The translations under genes and the position numbers were made by a program. From Christensenella sp. UBA7102 (GTDB lineage: Bacteria; Bacillota; Clostridia; Christensenellales; UBA1750), in contig DKYK01000081.1 in NCBI GenBank assembly GCA_002492415.1, forward strand, positions 58,465-89,196: 30,732 nt of DNA. Direction: 5' to 3'. Shown piece by piece: positions 15,801 to 23,748 of this stretch. Within the stretch, counting starts at the first letter, position 1; every line of letters begins with the position of its first letter. The notes below the pieces were generated by a model, which was not told where the DNA came from, made no database searches, and saw nothing but the letters and a program-made list of their open reading frames with translations.

Positions 15801-16209
15801 AGAGCCGGAAACGGTTATCAAAGCGACGGGGCATCCGCAGACTACGCTTCAGAATGCACGCGAAGCCACCTGCACGCAGGAAGGCTATACGGGAGATCAG
15901 GTCTGCACCGTATGCGGAGCGGTGGTGCAGAGAGGAATGGTCATTTCGATGCTCGACCATGATTTCCAGGATGGCAAGTGCGCCATGTGCGGTTTGGTCC
16001 GCTCGGAGTCCGGACCGGTGTATTATCCCGACGTGACCCCGGGGCCGTCTCCGGAAGCGACCGCAAAACCGATTGTAGAGCGGGACAATCCGCAGACCGG
16101 CGATCATACCCATCTGATGGCATGGATCATCGTGATGCTGGCATCTGCCGTCGGAATGGCATTTCTTGCCGCGCTTGCATACGGCATGAAAAGGAAACAA
16201 AACAAGTAA
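12868..16209 (+). CDS. Large sortase-anchored surface protein with GLUG-like and Cys-rich repeats
   Basis: 1113 residues. The signal peptide (KKREKLW... ending RALA, cleavage near 27/28) is followed by a region to about residue 380 with glycine-rich GLUG-like repeats (AGLFGGI, AGGLAGH, VGGFVGD, LGGFAGS, VGGFIGY, VGGFAGA, AGGFLGH). A beta-rich stretch comes next, then six copies of a Cys-rich repeat from about residue 724 (15037-15950). The C-terminus is a cell-wall sorting signal: NPQTG (coded at 16087-16101), a hydrophobic helix and KRKQNK. NPQTG is a sortase-type motif, so the protein should be covalently fixed to the wall. GLUG repeats occur in adhesins and IgA-protease-like proteins; the ligand is unknown. 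The ATG has GGGAGGAG at 12854-12861. No sortase gene is in the window. Confidence 0.88.
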   Translation: MKKREKLWAIALALVLMVSLLPGRALAEGDASAPWTDYAADSFDGGAGTQEDPYQIATAGQLAKLALDVNQNVNYDGMYFVLTDHIDLSAHRWVPIGTGNRNGGVFFKGHFDGGSHTIGSLSVEETSGDNQLAGLFGGIASSSAGSAAVKDLTILATTIKAAGENSAAGILAGSIEGSGTAVTNCSVFYGTVTSDCCAGGLAGHTSFTSYTGCHVVGATVTGTGNVGGFVGDDFHGCYEGCTATGAVSGSWSLGGFAGSSYGDAVFNKCEAGAAVTADNWHVGGFIGYMEQNVLIKNCVATGNVESTVTAFEPRVGGFAGANGNLGDATSTIQNCHASGIVTSSFEAGGFLGHDVGGVIKECSYNAEGNPGLDPVGTRFEGVTESAGIQKATAQEVKANICMDYNGEHAFGEWQTVSKPQNGQPGEETRTCTACNTVETREKWPDLQLNAASADEGDLDTDGYHWDAASHTLTLKDSAKFGTVILPGNVPVTVVTSGDNHFGGLGIKKSENGYGSIMNITISGSGTLTVDERIGNGVNGDALTIEKGAALVAKDGIAIGGSGGVDSTVTVKGKLTAVSQGMSSTLFVGKVAVESTGVLSVSGQSGVALNGMPQDSPRVYEEAFVIREGGAFHADCSEYAVCVYTAHMDAPLTAEDAQSIIVLPDLYLPVDYERKVIGTPDQYGITIAEKDANTSFGTEGIIDAAGKISLAAHAHVLTQVPAKAATCTEDGNEVYWTCSRCNRYYEDAAGTTETTKDEITIAALKHSFGKTIEYDDTGHWHICDRCGAPDTPQEHQFINYVSNNDATCTQDGTKTATCESCQATNTMADDGSKKPHTLTRHEAKSATCTSAGNVEYYSCSACGKNYADEAGSNVLDKVATDIDPNKHPALAHHEAQAATCIAGGIAAHYSCPACGKVFADADGATVLDKVTTPIDPDNHALVHHAAQAPTCTADGNIEYWRCSACGKFYSDAAHSQEITEPETVIKATGHPQTTLQNAREATCTQEGYTGDQVCTVCGAVVQRGMVISMLDHDFQDGKCAMCGLVRSESGPVYYPDVTPGPSPEATAKPIVERDNPQTGDHTHLMAWIIVMLASAVGMAFLAALAYGMKRKQNK
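15037..15950 (+). repeat. Six tandem Cys-rich protein repeats
   Basis: Each unit of roughly 40-60 residues begins (A/P)TC(T/I)-x2-G, continues with Y-x-C-x2-CG, and usually ends in Y/F-x-D-A with a His-containing linker. The CxxC pairs resemble small zinc ribbons or disulfide knots. The third, fourth and fifth units are the most alike (for example YYSCSACGKNYADEAG, HYSCPACGKVFADADG). A weak further copy is seen at about 14095-14190. Confidence 0.8.
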
Positions 16210-16254
16210 GGCCAATCCTGCTATCACTGCTGCCGACAAATCAGACTGAAAAAC

Positions 16255-16296
16255 AAGCCGCCGGGAAAAGCATTCCAGCTCTTCCCGGCGGCTTTT
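16255..16296. terminator. Bidirectional intrinsic terminator
   Basis: A perfect 13-bp stem (AAGCCGCCGGGAA, 16255-16267, with TTCCCGGCGGCTT, 16282-16294) has a 14-base loop and T-runs on both sides. It lies between the converging surface-protein and flavodiiron genes. Confidence 0.92.
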
Positions 16297-16323
16297 ACAT
16301 TATCTGTTCGATACGCAGCCGGC

Positions 16324-18171
16324 TTACTTCAGCGGCTCAAAATCCTCCACACCGTGCTTGCACAGCGGGCAGATGAAGTCCGCGGGCAGCTCCTCGCCCT
16401 CGTAGACGTAGCCGCAGATCTTGCATACCCATCCCTTTTTGTCGGCCTGCACGGGCTGAGGCTTGGGCTTGACGTGCGCAAAGTAATAATCGTAGGTCAT
16501 GGAGGGCGCCTCAGAGAGCACCTTGGCCTCAGTCACTTCGGCAAAGAACACGGTGTGCGTCTCGTATTCCACGGTCTTGATCACCTTGGCGGACAGCACC
16601 GCGTTGGCGTTCTCCGTCAGGTACACAAGGCCGTTGGCCGTGCGCGCCACGGGCTGGCCGGCGAACTTGTCGGTATCGCGGCCGCTCTGGAAACCGTACT
16701 GCTGGAAGGTCTTGAACGGCGCATCCTGGGAGAGTACGGAGACATTGAACACGCCGGTGCGCTTGATCAGGTCGTGGGTGAAATTTGCCTTGTTGACCGC
16801 GATGGAGATGCGCTTGGGCGCGTCGGTTATCTGCTGCACGGTGTTGATGATGCAGCCGTTATCGCGGCCGCCCTCCCTGGCGGAAAGCACGAACAGGCCA
16901 TAGGAGAGCTTGAACATCGCGCTGGGCTCGACGGCGGGGCTTGCAGCGCCTTCCGCCTCCTGCTTGGCGGGGCGCAGGGAGACGGCCACCGCGTCGGCAA
17001 GGTCCAGCAGCTGCTGACGTTGCGCATCCTTTACGGAGGAGCGGAGCGACACGGTGTTCTCGATAAAGGTCATGTTCTTGAGCGAGGCCAGGATCTCCTT
17101 CATCAGCTTGCCGGAGGTGGCGGCCCAGGTGCCGTTCTCCACCAGCGCGATGGTGCGGTTTTGCAGGTTATGCGCCCACAGGTCGTGCATCACGGTCTCC
17201 ATATTGACAAAGATGCCGGCGTTGTAGGTGGTGGAGGCGAAAATCAGGTGCGAGCAGCGGAAGGCTTCGGACACGATGACGGACGGATGCGTGACGGACA
17301 CATCGTACATCGCGATGTTCTTCACGCCCTGCTCGGACAGCCGCGCGGCGATGATCTCGGCGGCGTTTTCGGTGTTGCCGTAGACCGAGGCGTAGGCGAT
17401 CAGTACCGCCTGCTCCTCCGGCTGGTAGCTGGACCAGAGCTGATACTTTTCGATGAACCAGCCGATGTTTTTGCGCCAGACGGGGCCGTGCAGCGGGCAG
17501 ATGGTCTCAATCTCGATGCCGGCGGCCTTTTTGAGCAGCGCCTGCACCTGCGTGCCGTACTTGCCTACGATGTTGGTGTAATACCGGCGGGCGTCGGGCA
17601 GCCACTCACCCTCAAAGTCGTACTCGTCGGCAAAGATGCCGCCGCTCAGCGCGCCGAAGGTGCCAAACGCATCCGCGGAGAAGAGCACTTTGTCCGTCGC
17701 GTCGTAGGTGACCATGGCCTCGGGCCAGTGTACCATGGGCGCCATCACGAATACAAAGGTATGGCGGCCGGTATTGAGCTGGTTGCCCTCGGCGACGATG
17801 TGCGCGCCCGCCGCCAGCTTCTCGTCGAAGAACTGGCCGATCATGGTCTTGGTCTTGAGGTTGCATACAATACGCACCTCGGGATAGCGCAGCACCAGCT
17901 CGCCCAGCGTGGCGGCGTGGTCGGGTTCCATGTGATTGACGATCACGTAGTCCAGCTTGCGGCCGTTCAGCACATGCTCGAGGTTCTCAAAGAAAACGGT
18001 GCTCACGGCCTTATCGACGGTATCCAGCAATACGGTCTTTTCATCCATCACCACATAGGCGTTGTAGGACACTCCGCGCGGAATGGGATATACGTTTTCA
18101 AACAATGGGATGCGGCGGTCGTTGCCGCCCACCCAGTATATGTCGTCTTTTACCTGCCTAACATTGTACAT
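16324..18171 (-). CDS. Flavodiiron protein fused to flavin reductase and rubredoxin domains
   Basis: 615 residues reducing O2 to water and/or NO to N2O in the cytoplasm, protecting anaerobic metabolism. Domains in order: beta-lactamase-like di-iron core (1-250) with ligands in HMEPDH (80-85), H148, D167 and H228; flavodoxin FMN domain (about 255-400) with YASVYGNTENAA; a flavin reductase-like domain (about 420-570, KLSYGLFVLSA and NGCIINTVQQ); and a C-terminal rubredoxin with CKIC (583-586) and CPLC (601-604). Combining both extra domains in one chain could let it carry electrons from NAD(P)H to the di-iron site without separate partners. The start at 18171 has AGGAGGGA at 18177-18184 and fits a promoter starting near 18202; an earlier in-frame ATG at 18228 lies upstream of that promoter's -10 box. 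Confidence 0.95.
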   Translation of the reverse strand: MYNVRQVKDDIYWVGGNDRRIPLFENVYPIPRGVSYNAYVVMDEKTVLLDTVDKAVSTVFFENLEHVLNGRKLDYVIVNHMEPDHAATLGELVLRYPEVRIVCNLKTKTMIGQFFDEKLAAGAHIVAEGNQLNTGRHTFVFVMAPMVHWPEAMVTYDATDKVLFSADAFGTFGALSGGIFADEYDFEGEWLPDARRYYTNIVGKYGTQVQALLKKAAGIEIETICPLHGPVWRKNIGWFIEKYQLWSSYQPEEQAVLIAYASVYGNTENAAEIIAARLSEQGVKNIAMYDVSVTHPSVIVSEAFRCSHLIFASTTYNAGIFVNMETVMHDLWAHNLQNRTIALVENGTWAATSGKLMKEILASLKNMTFIENTVSLRSSVKDAQRQQLLDLADAVAVSLRPAKQEAEGAASPAVEPSAMFKLSYGLFVLSAREGGRDNGCIINTVQQITDAPKRISIAVNKANFTHDLIKRTGVFNVSVLSQDAPFKTFQQYGFQSGRDTDKFAGQPVARTANGLVYLTENANAVLSAKVIKTVEYETHTVFFAEVTEAKVLSEAPSMTYDYYFAHVKPKPQPVQADKKGWVCKICGYVYEGEELPADFICPLCKHGVEDFEPLK

Positions 18172-18208
18172 CTGCGTCCCTCCTGCTGTAATCAAGCTTA
18201 TATTTCTT

Positions 18209-18236
18209 ATTATACCCTCAATGCACAAAATGGAAA
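18209..18236 (-). promoter_or_regulatory. Promoter of the flavodiiron gene
   Basis: On the minus strand a perfect TATAAT (18209-18214) is preceded, after 16 bases, by TTTCCA (18231-18236, 4 of 6). The leader to the ATG is about 31 bases. Confidence 0.7.
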
Positions 18237-18273
18237 CCCCTCACAGGGCGCTTCCCCGGGAATTAACGGAAAA

Positions 18274-19680
18274 TCACTCCGGAAAGCGGAAATACCGCTC
18301 GGCGTTGCCATAGGCAATGTCCTGCACCACCTGGCCCCATAGCGCCCAGTCCGCCGGATACTCGCCCTCCTCAATCCACGTGCCGATCAGGTTGCACAGG
18401 ATGCGGCGGAAATACTCGTGCCGCGGATAGGACAGGAAGGAGCGGCTGTCGGTGAGCATGCCCACAAAGCCCGCCAGGTACCCCTTGTTGGCCAGCGAAG
18501 TCAGCTGCTTTTCCATGCCCTGCTTCTGGTCGTTGAACCACCAGGCCGAGCCGTGCTGCACCTTGCATACATCCGGCCCCTGCTGGAACGCGCCAATGAT
18601 GCTGTCAATGGCGTCGTCGTCCATGGGGTTGAGGGAATAGACCAGCGTACGCGGCAGCTCTCCGGTTTCCGCCAACGCATTGAGCAGACCTGCAAGCTCG
18701 CCGCTTGGGGAAACGTTGTTGATGGCGTCATAGCCCGTATCAGGGCCCAGGCGCGCATACATGGCGCGGTTGTTGTCGCGCAGGCAGCCGTAGTGCAGCT
18801 GCATCGCCCAGCCGCGCTGTGCATAGCGACGGCCCAGGTGCAGCAGCAGCGCCGTCTTGTAGCCCAGCTCCTCCTGCCGCGTCACCTGCGCGCCCGAGAG
18901 CCGCTTTTCAAAGATGCGCGCCGCCTCCTCGTCTTCTGTCGGCCGGTACATCGCGTACTCCAAACCGTGGTCGGACAGGCGGCAGCCATGCGCGTGGAAG
19001 TGCTCCATGCGCGCGTCCAATACGTCCTTCAGGTCCTCGTAGGAGGCGATCTTCACGCCCTGCGCACCGCCCAGCTTCTCAATATAGGTGGAAAAATCCG
19101 GCTTTTCGATGTTCAGTGCCTTGTCCGGGCGCCAGGCAGGCAGCACCTTGACCTTGAATCCGGCATCCGCGGCGAGCTTTTCGTGCCAGAGGAGGGAGTC
19201 CGCCGGATCATCCGTGGTGCAGACCAACCGCACGTTGCTGCGCTCGATCAGCGACCGCGCGCGAAAATCTTCCTGGACGAGCAGCGCGTTGCAGTGATCC
19301 CACACTTGCTGCGCGTTGTCCTCCGTCAGATATCCCTCCCAGCCGAAAAAGCGCTGCAGCTCCAGATGGCTCCAGTGATAGAGCGGGTTGCCGATGGCCC
19401 GGGAGAGCACCTCGACGTACTTCTGGAACTTCTCGCGGTCGGGCGCATCGCCGGTGATGTACTTCTCCTCCACGCCACCCGCGCGCATCAAGCGCCACTT
19501 GTAGTGATCGCCCCCCAGCCAAATAGCCGTCAGGTTCTCAAAACGACGATTCTCGTAAATCTCCTGTGGGTTCAGGTGGCAGTGGTAGTCCAGGATGGGC
19601 ATGCCGGCGGCATAGTCGTGATATAGTCTGCGCGCCGGCTCGTTTTTGAGCAGAAAATTTTCATCCATAAAGGGCGTCAT
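18274..19680 (-). CDS. uxaC: Uronate isomerase (glucuronate/galacturonate isomerase)
   Basis: 468 residues, the normal UxaC length. It isomerises D-galacturonate to tagaturonate and D-glucuronate to fructuronate, the first step of hexuronate breakdown. Characteristic segments are FMDENFLLKNEPARRLYHDY at the start, the metal-binding DYHCHLNP, VCTTDDPADSLLWH and MLTDSRSFLSYPRHEYFRR near the end. The ATG at 19680 is preferred to that at 19689, since GGAGG (19691-19695) is too close to the latter. It begins 15 bases after the LacI-type regulator stop and so lies in a lacI-uxaC operon, divergent from uxaB-uxaA. Confidence 0.96.
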   Translation of the reverse strand: MTPFMDENFLLKNEPARRLYHDYAAGMPILDYHCHLNPQEIYENRRFENLTAIWLGGDHYKWRLMRAGGVEEKYITGDAPDREKFQKYVEVLSRAIGNPLYHWSHLELQRFFGWEGYLTEDNAQQVWDHCNALLVQEDFRARSLIERSNVRLVCTTDDPADSLLWHEKLAADAGFKVKVLPAWRPDKALNIEKPDFSTYIEKLGGAQGVKIASYEDLKDVLDARMEHFHAHGCRLSDHGLEYAMYRPTEDEEAARIFEKRLSGAQVTRQEELGYKTALLLHLGRRYAQRGWAMQLHYGCLRDNNRAMYARLGPDTGYDAINNVSPSGELAGLLNALAETGELPRTLVYSLNPMDDDAIDSIIGAFQQGPDVCKVQHGSAWWFNDQKQGMEKQLTSLANKGYLAGFVGMLTDSRSFLSYPRHEYFRRILCNLIGTWIEEGEYPADWALWGQVVQDIAYGNAERYFRFPE

Positions 19681-19695
19681 GGCGGGCATTCCTCC

Positions 19696-20745
19696 TCATC
19701 CTTCGCATGAAAAATCCGTCGATTCGCGCTGCACCAGCAGCGCGTCAAATACCGTTTTTTTAGGGCAGGACTTGCCATGCAGCACGTCCATAAGGGTGTC
19801 CACGCATCGCCTGCACAGCGCGTCGAGCTGGTTGTCGATGCTGGTCAGTTCGGGTTCGCAGTAGCGGGCGATGGGGCTGTTATTGCAGCCGATAACGGCC
19901 AAATCTTGCGGAATGCGCAAACCCTGCCGCTTGGCAAACTTTGCCGCGCCCACCGCCAGCCGATCCTCTGAAGCCAGCACCGCGTCAAAGCGCAGACCGG
20001 CCCGCCACTTGTCGTACAGCAGCTGGCGCACCTGCACCACGTCGAACTGATAGGCGTCCAGCATCAGCTCCAGTCCTTCGGGCGGCGTGCGGTTCAGCAG
20101 CGCATAGCCCTCGCGGTAGCCTATCAGCTTGTTGCGCCCGGAGTAGGACATGGAATTGTACAGGTAGAGCACGCGCTCCCGCCCGCTGCGCGCCAGGCGC
20201 TGCACTGCGTCGCGCATCGCGGCCCGCTCATCGCACTGCACCGCGTAGAGGTTGGGGCCGTCCAGCGCGCCGCCCAGCAGCAGCACCGGCGTCTCCTTCG
20301 CCGCCCGGCGGATGTAGCCATTGCCCGCGTCCTCCTGCTCCACAAAGTGTGAGCCGACCAGGATTACGCCGTCCACATGCTTGGACAGCAGCAGCGAGAG
20401 GTACTTTTCCTTTGTCTCGTGCGCATAGCCCGTGCAGCACAGCAGGCTGTCATAGCCTCCGGCGCGCAGCTCGCGTTCCAGGTCGCATACGGCCTTGGCC
20501 AGGTAGGGGTCAGCGGAATCGGCGCACAGTAGGCCCACGGTGTGCATGGTGTTCAGCCCCAGACCGCGCGCGAACGCATTCGGGGTGTATCCGTTCTCCT
20601 CAATGACGCGCAGCACCTTTTGCTTGGTTTTTTCGCTCACACGCGCGCTGTCGTTGAGCACGCGGGAGACCGTGGCAATGGACACGCCCGCCAGCTGAGA
20701 GATGTCGTAGATATTCAGGCAGTCCGCCCCCTTTCCGTGCGGCAT
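19696..20745 (-). CDS. LacI-family transcriptional regulator of the uronate genes
   Basis: About 340-349 residues: an N-terminal helix-turn-helix (NIYDISQLAGVSIATVSRVL, then VSEKTKQKVL) and a periplasmic-binding-protein-like sugar sensor domain (HTVGLLCADSADPYLAKAV to the end). It probably represses the divergent uxaBA operon and its own operon until a uronate intermediate binds; this is inferred from position. The start is uncertain. The ATG at 20745 leaves ten residues before the usual first helix and only about 14 bases of leader from the predicted transcription start. A CTG at 20718, preceded by AAGGGGGCGG, would begin at the family's normal position. Confidence 0.92.
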   Translation of the reverse strand: MPHGKGADCLNIYDISQLAGVSIATVSRVLNDSARVSEKTKQKVLRVIEENGYTPNAFARGLGLNTMHTVGLLCADSADPYLAKAVCDLERELRAGGYDSLLCCTGYAHETKEKYLSLLLSKHVDGVILVGSHFVEQEDAGNGYIRRAAKETPVLLLGGALDGPNLYAVQCDERAAMRDAVQRLARSGRERVLYLYNSMSYSGRNKLIGYREGYALLNRTPPEGLELMLDAYQFDVVQVRQLLYDKWRAGLRFDAVLASEDRLAVGAAKFAKRQGLRIPQDLAVIGCNNSPIARYCEPELTSIDNQLDALCRRCVDTLMDVLHGKSCPKKTVFDALLVQRESTDFSCEG

Positions 20746-20765
20746 GCGCGGAGCTTTCCCACTCT

Positions 20766-20794
20766 ATTATACCCCGCCGCCCGCGCCTTGACAA
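20766..20794 (-). promoter_or_regulatory. Promoter of the lacI-uxaC operon
   Basis: On the minus strand TTGTCA (20789-20794), 17 bases and a perfect TATAAT (20766-20771). Its -35 box shares five of its six bases with the rightward promoter's -35 box. Confidence 0.85.
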
Positions 20795-20817
20795 TCCCTG
20801 CCGACCCGTTGTACAAT
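20788..20817 (+). promoter_or_regulatory. Promoter of the uxaB-uxaA operon
   Basis: A perfect TTGACA (20788-20793), an 18-base spacer and TACAAT (20812-20817). Transcription would start near 20824, inside the operator that follows. Confidence 0.85.
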
Positions 20818-20822
20818 CGCAA

Positions 20823-20836
20823 TGTAAACGCTTACA
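20823..20836. promoter_or_regulatory. LacI/CcpA-type operator (cre-like)
   Basis: TGTAAACGCTTACA is a 14-base palindrome with central CG and one mismatched pair. It fits every position of the cre consensus TGWAANCGNTNWCA and equally the usual LacI-family operator shape. It overlaps the transcription start of uxaBA, so a bound protein would block it. The sequence alone cannot separate the local regulator from CcpA. Confidence 0.8.
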
Positions 20837-20856
20837 ACGGAAAGAAGGGACGTCCT

Positions 20857-22248
20857 ATGCAGACCATTGTGCAAGCCATACCAAGGCAGATCCGGCCCGT
20901 GCGCGCGGTACAATTCGGCGCGGGGGTATTCCTGCGCGGCTTTGCCGACTGGATGCTGGAGGAGCTGTGCGAGCGCTGCGGCTGGGATGGGAGTGTCGCC
21001 GTGGTTAAATCCACCTCCCGCGCGGGCGCGGAGGCGCTGCGCGAGCAGGGCGGGCGGTACACTGTGGCGCTGCGCGGCCTTGCGCACGGCGCGCCTGTGG
21101 AGGAATTTCACACCGTGCAGGTGATCGACCGGGTGCTGTCCGCGTCTCAGGAGTATGCGCAGTACGCCGCGCTGGCCCTGTGTCCCACGCTGCGCTTTGT
21201 GCTGTCCAACACCACGGAGGCGGGCATCGCGCCGGACGACGGGGACGAGTTTGCCCTGTGCCCACCGCGTTCCTATCCCGGAAAGCTGACCAAGTTCCTC
21301 TACGAGCGCGCGGAGCACTTTGATTACGCGCCTGACAAAGGGCTGATCGTGCTGCCCTGCGAGCTGATCGAGCGCAACGGACAGACGCTGCGCGAGCTGG
21401 TGCTGCGCAATGCCGTGCGCTGGGGCCTCGGCCCGCGCTTTGCCGGCTGGGTGGAGCACAGCTGCGCCTTTGCCGACACGCTGGTGGATCGCATCGTGAC
21501 GGGGTCCCCCGCCGATGCGCCCGCGCTGTGGCAGCGGCTGGGCTATCGGGACGAAGCGCTCGTGGCCGCCGAGCCCTATGCGCTGTGGGTGATCTCCTGC
21601 TCGGCGGACATCGAGCGCGAACTCCCGCTGCAGCGGGCGGGGTTGCCTGTGATCTACACCGACGATCTGGAGCCCTACCGCATGCGAAAGGTGCGGGTGC
21701 TCAACGGCGCGCACACCGCCTTTGTGCCTGCGGCGTACCTTGCGGGCTTTTCCATTGTGAGAGATGCTGTGCTGGACGCGGATTTTGCCGCGTTCCTCCG
21801 CGCCGCGCTGGACAGGGAGGTGCTGCCCACCATAGCGCAGCCCCGCGCCGAGCTGGATGCCTACGCCGCAGGCGTTCTGGAGCGATTCGCCAACCCGTAC
21901 ATCGATCACCAGCTGCTGTCCATCTGCCTGAACTCCGTCTCCAAGTGGCGCGCGCGCATCCTGCCCATTGCTCTGGATTGCGCAGCGCTGGGTTTGCGCG
22001 CCCCGCGCCTGGCATTTTCGCTGGCGGCGCTGATCGCGCTGTACAAGACATCTCCCGACCGCATGCAGGACGATCCTGCGGCGCTGGACTGCCTGATCCA
22101 TCGAGATGTGCCGGAGATCCTGCGCGCGCGGGCGCTCTGGGGCATGGATCTGACGCAAATCCCGGGCTTTTCGGCACAGGTGGAGGACTGGTTCGCGCGC
22201 ATCGGGCGGCAGGGCGTGCGGGCCTGCGTAAAGGAGCTGGGCGCATGA
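20857..22248 (+). CDS. uxaB: Tagaturonate reductase (altronate oxidoreductase)
   Basis: 463 residues, member of the long-chain mannitol dehydrogenase family. It reduces tagaturonate to altronate with NADH. The N-terminal nucleotide-binding AVQFGAGVFLRGFADWML, the KVRVLNGAHTAFVP segment with the likely catalytic Lys (about 278) and the later SVSKWRARILP (about 360) support the call. Fructuronate reductase is a close relative, but the uxaA partner favours the galacturonate branch. The ATG at 20857 has GAAGGGA six bases upstream and follows the operator by about 20 bases. The stop overlaps the start of uxaA by ATGA. Confidence 0.92.
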   Translation: MQTIVQAIPRQIRPVRAVQFGAGVFLRGFADWMLEELCERCGWDGSVAVVKSTSRAGAEALREQGGRYTVALRGLAHGAPVEEFHTVQVIDRVLSASQEYAQYAALALCPTLRFVLSNTTEAGIAPDDGDEFALCPPRSYPGKLTKFLYERAEHFDYAPDKGLIVLPCELIERNGQTLRELVLRNAVRWGLGPRFAGWVEHSCAFADTLVDRIVTGSPADAPALWQRLGYRDEALVAAEPYALWVISCSADIERELPLQRAGLPVIYTDDLEPYRMRKVRVLNGAHTAFVPAAYLAGFSIVRDAVLDADFAAFLRAALDREVLPTIAQPRAELDAYAAGVLERFANPYIDHQLLSICLNSVSKWRARILPIALDCAALGLRAPRLAFSLAALIALYKTSPDRMQDDPAALDCLIHRDVPEILRARALWGMDLTQIPGFSAQVEDWFARIGRQGVRACVKELGA

Positions 22249-23678
22249 GGGAGCAGATTGTCATTCATGAAAGAGATAATGTAGCGGTGCGGCTGACGCC
22301 GCTGCGGGACATCCCCGCCGGGCACAAGGTGGCGCTGACCGACATCCCCGAGGGCGGCGCGGTCATCAAGTACGGCCACCCCATCGGCCGGGCGACGCGC
22401 AATATTCGCACGGGAGAGTGGGTGCACACGCACAATCTGTCTACCGCGCTGCGCAGCGACGGAATCTATGAATACCATCCCACCCCCTGCGCGCTGCCAT
22501 CCCGCCAGACGGCACAATTCATGGGTTTTATCCGCCCCGACGGCCGCGTGGGCGTGCGCAACGAGATCTGGATTCTGCCCACGGTGGGCTGCGTGGGGCG
22601 CGTTGCGGAGCGGCTGGCGCAACAGGCGCGCGCGTACCTGCACGGCAGCGTCAGCAATGTGCTGGCCTTCCCCCATCCTTATGGCTGCTCGCAGCTGGGC
22701 GGCGACCAGGAGAACACCCGGCGGGCGCTGGCGGCGCTGGCCTGTCATCCCAACGCGGGCGGCGTACTGGTACTGGGGCTGGGATGCGAGAACAGCGGCG
22801 TGGCGGAGATCCACAAGCGCATGGCGCAGGTAGATGAAACGCGCGTAAAGTTCCTTATCTGCCAAGACGTGGAGGATGAGATGGCGGCGGGGCTATCGCT
22901 GATCAAGGAGCTGATTGACGCGGCGGCGAGGGACGTGCGCGTACCGGTGGGCGCGGACCGTCTGGTGGTGGGGCTGAAATGCGGCGGCTCGGACGGATTC
23001 TCCGGGCTGACAGCCAATCCCATCATCGGCGCGTTTTCCGATGCCCTGGTCTCCATGGGCGGCGCCACGATCCTGACCGAGGTTCCTGAGATGTTCGGCG
23101 CGGAGGGCCTGCTACTGAACCGCTGCCGGGACGAGACGACCTTCCGCAGGGCGGTCGGCATGATTCAGGGCTTTAAGGATTATTTCACCGCCGCGGGACA
23201 GCCCGTGTACGAGAACCCCTCTCCCGGCAACCGCGACGGCGGCATCACCACGCTGGAGGACAAGGCGCTGGGCTGCACGCAAAAGAGCGGCAGCGCGCCC
23301 GTGACCGGCGTGCTGGATTATGCGCAGTCCATTGCGCAGCGCGGTCTGCACCTGCTGGATGCGCCGGGCAACGATCTGGTGGCCACCACCGCTCTGGCGC
23401 TGTCCGGCGCGCAGCTGGTGCTGTTTTCCACCGGGCGCGGCACGCCTTTTGCGGGCCCCGTGCCCACGCTCAAGCTTTCCACCAACCCCGCGCTCTCCGC
23501 GCATAAGGCACGCTGGATTGACTTTGACGCAGGCCCCGTGCTGCATGGCGAGCCCATTCCGCAGGCGGCGGAGCGATTGTTGGAGCGCGTGCTGCGCGTC
23601 GCGGGCGGCGAGACCGTGCAGTCCGAGCAGGCCGGTTTGCAGGATATGGCGCTGTTCAAAACGGGAGTGACGTTATAA
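22245..23678 (+). CDS. uxaA: Altronate dehydratase
   Basis: 477 residues. It removes water from D-altronate to give 2-keto-3-deoxygluconate. The N-terminal SAF domain (about 1-75) is followed by the large catalytic part. Conserved segments include GFIRPDGRVGVRNEIWILPT, HPYGCSQLGGD, GLGCENSG, LKCGGSDGFSGLTANP and SPGNRDGGITTLEDKALGC. The ATG at 22245 overlaps the uxaB stop; AAGGAG lies nearby. The next steps, KDG kinase and KDPG aldolase, are not in this window and must be coded elsewhere. Confidence 0.96.
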   Translation: MREQIVIHERDNVAVRLTPLRDIPAGHKVALTDIPEGGAVIKYGHPIGRATRNIRTGEWVHTHNLSTALRSDGIYEYHPTPCALPSRQTAQFMGFIRPDGRVGVRNEIWILPTVGCVGRVAERLAQQARAYLHGSVSNVLAFPHPYGCSQLGGDQENTRRALAALACHPNAGGVLVLGLGCENSGVAEIHKRMAQVDETRVKFLICQDVEDEMAAGLSLIKELIDAAARDVRVPVGADRLVVGLKCGGSDGFSGLTANPIIGAFSDALVSMGGATILTEVPEMFGAEGLLLNRCRDETTFRRAVGMIQGFKDYFTAAGQPVYENPSPGNRDGGITTLEDKALGCTQKSGSAPVTGVLDYAQSIAQRGLHLLDAPGNDLVATTALALSGAQLVLFSTGRGTPFAGPVPTLKLSTNPALSAHKARWIDFDAGPVLHGEPIPQAAERLLERVLRVAGGETVQSEQAGLQDMALFKTGVTL

Positions 23679-23682
23679 AAAG

Positions 23683-23711
23683 TTTACATCCCGAAACATT
23701 GACAGCATAAA
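23683..23711 (+). promoter_or_regulatory. Possible promoter of the YwaF-like gene
   Basis: TTTACA (23683-23688), 17 bases and CATAAA (23706-23711, 4 of 6). A TTGACA at 23699 has only a poor -10 (TACCGT). The region is AT-rich between two GC-rich genes. Confidence 0.4.
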
Positions 23712-23748
23712 TCAAAAGCGCTACCGTATGGGATACGGAGGCGATGGA

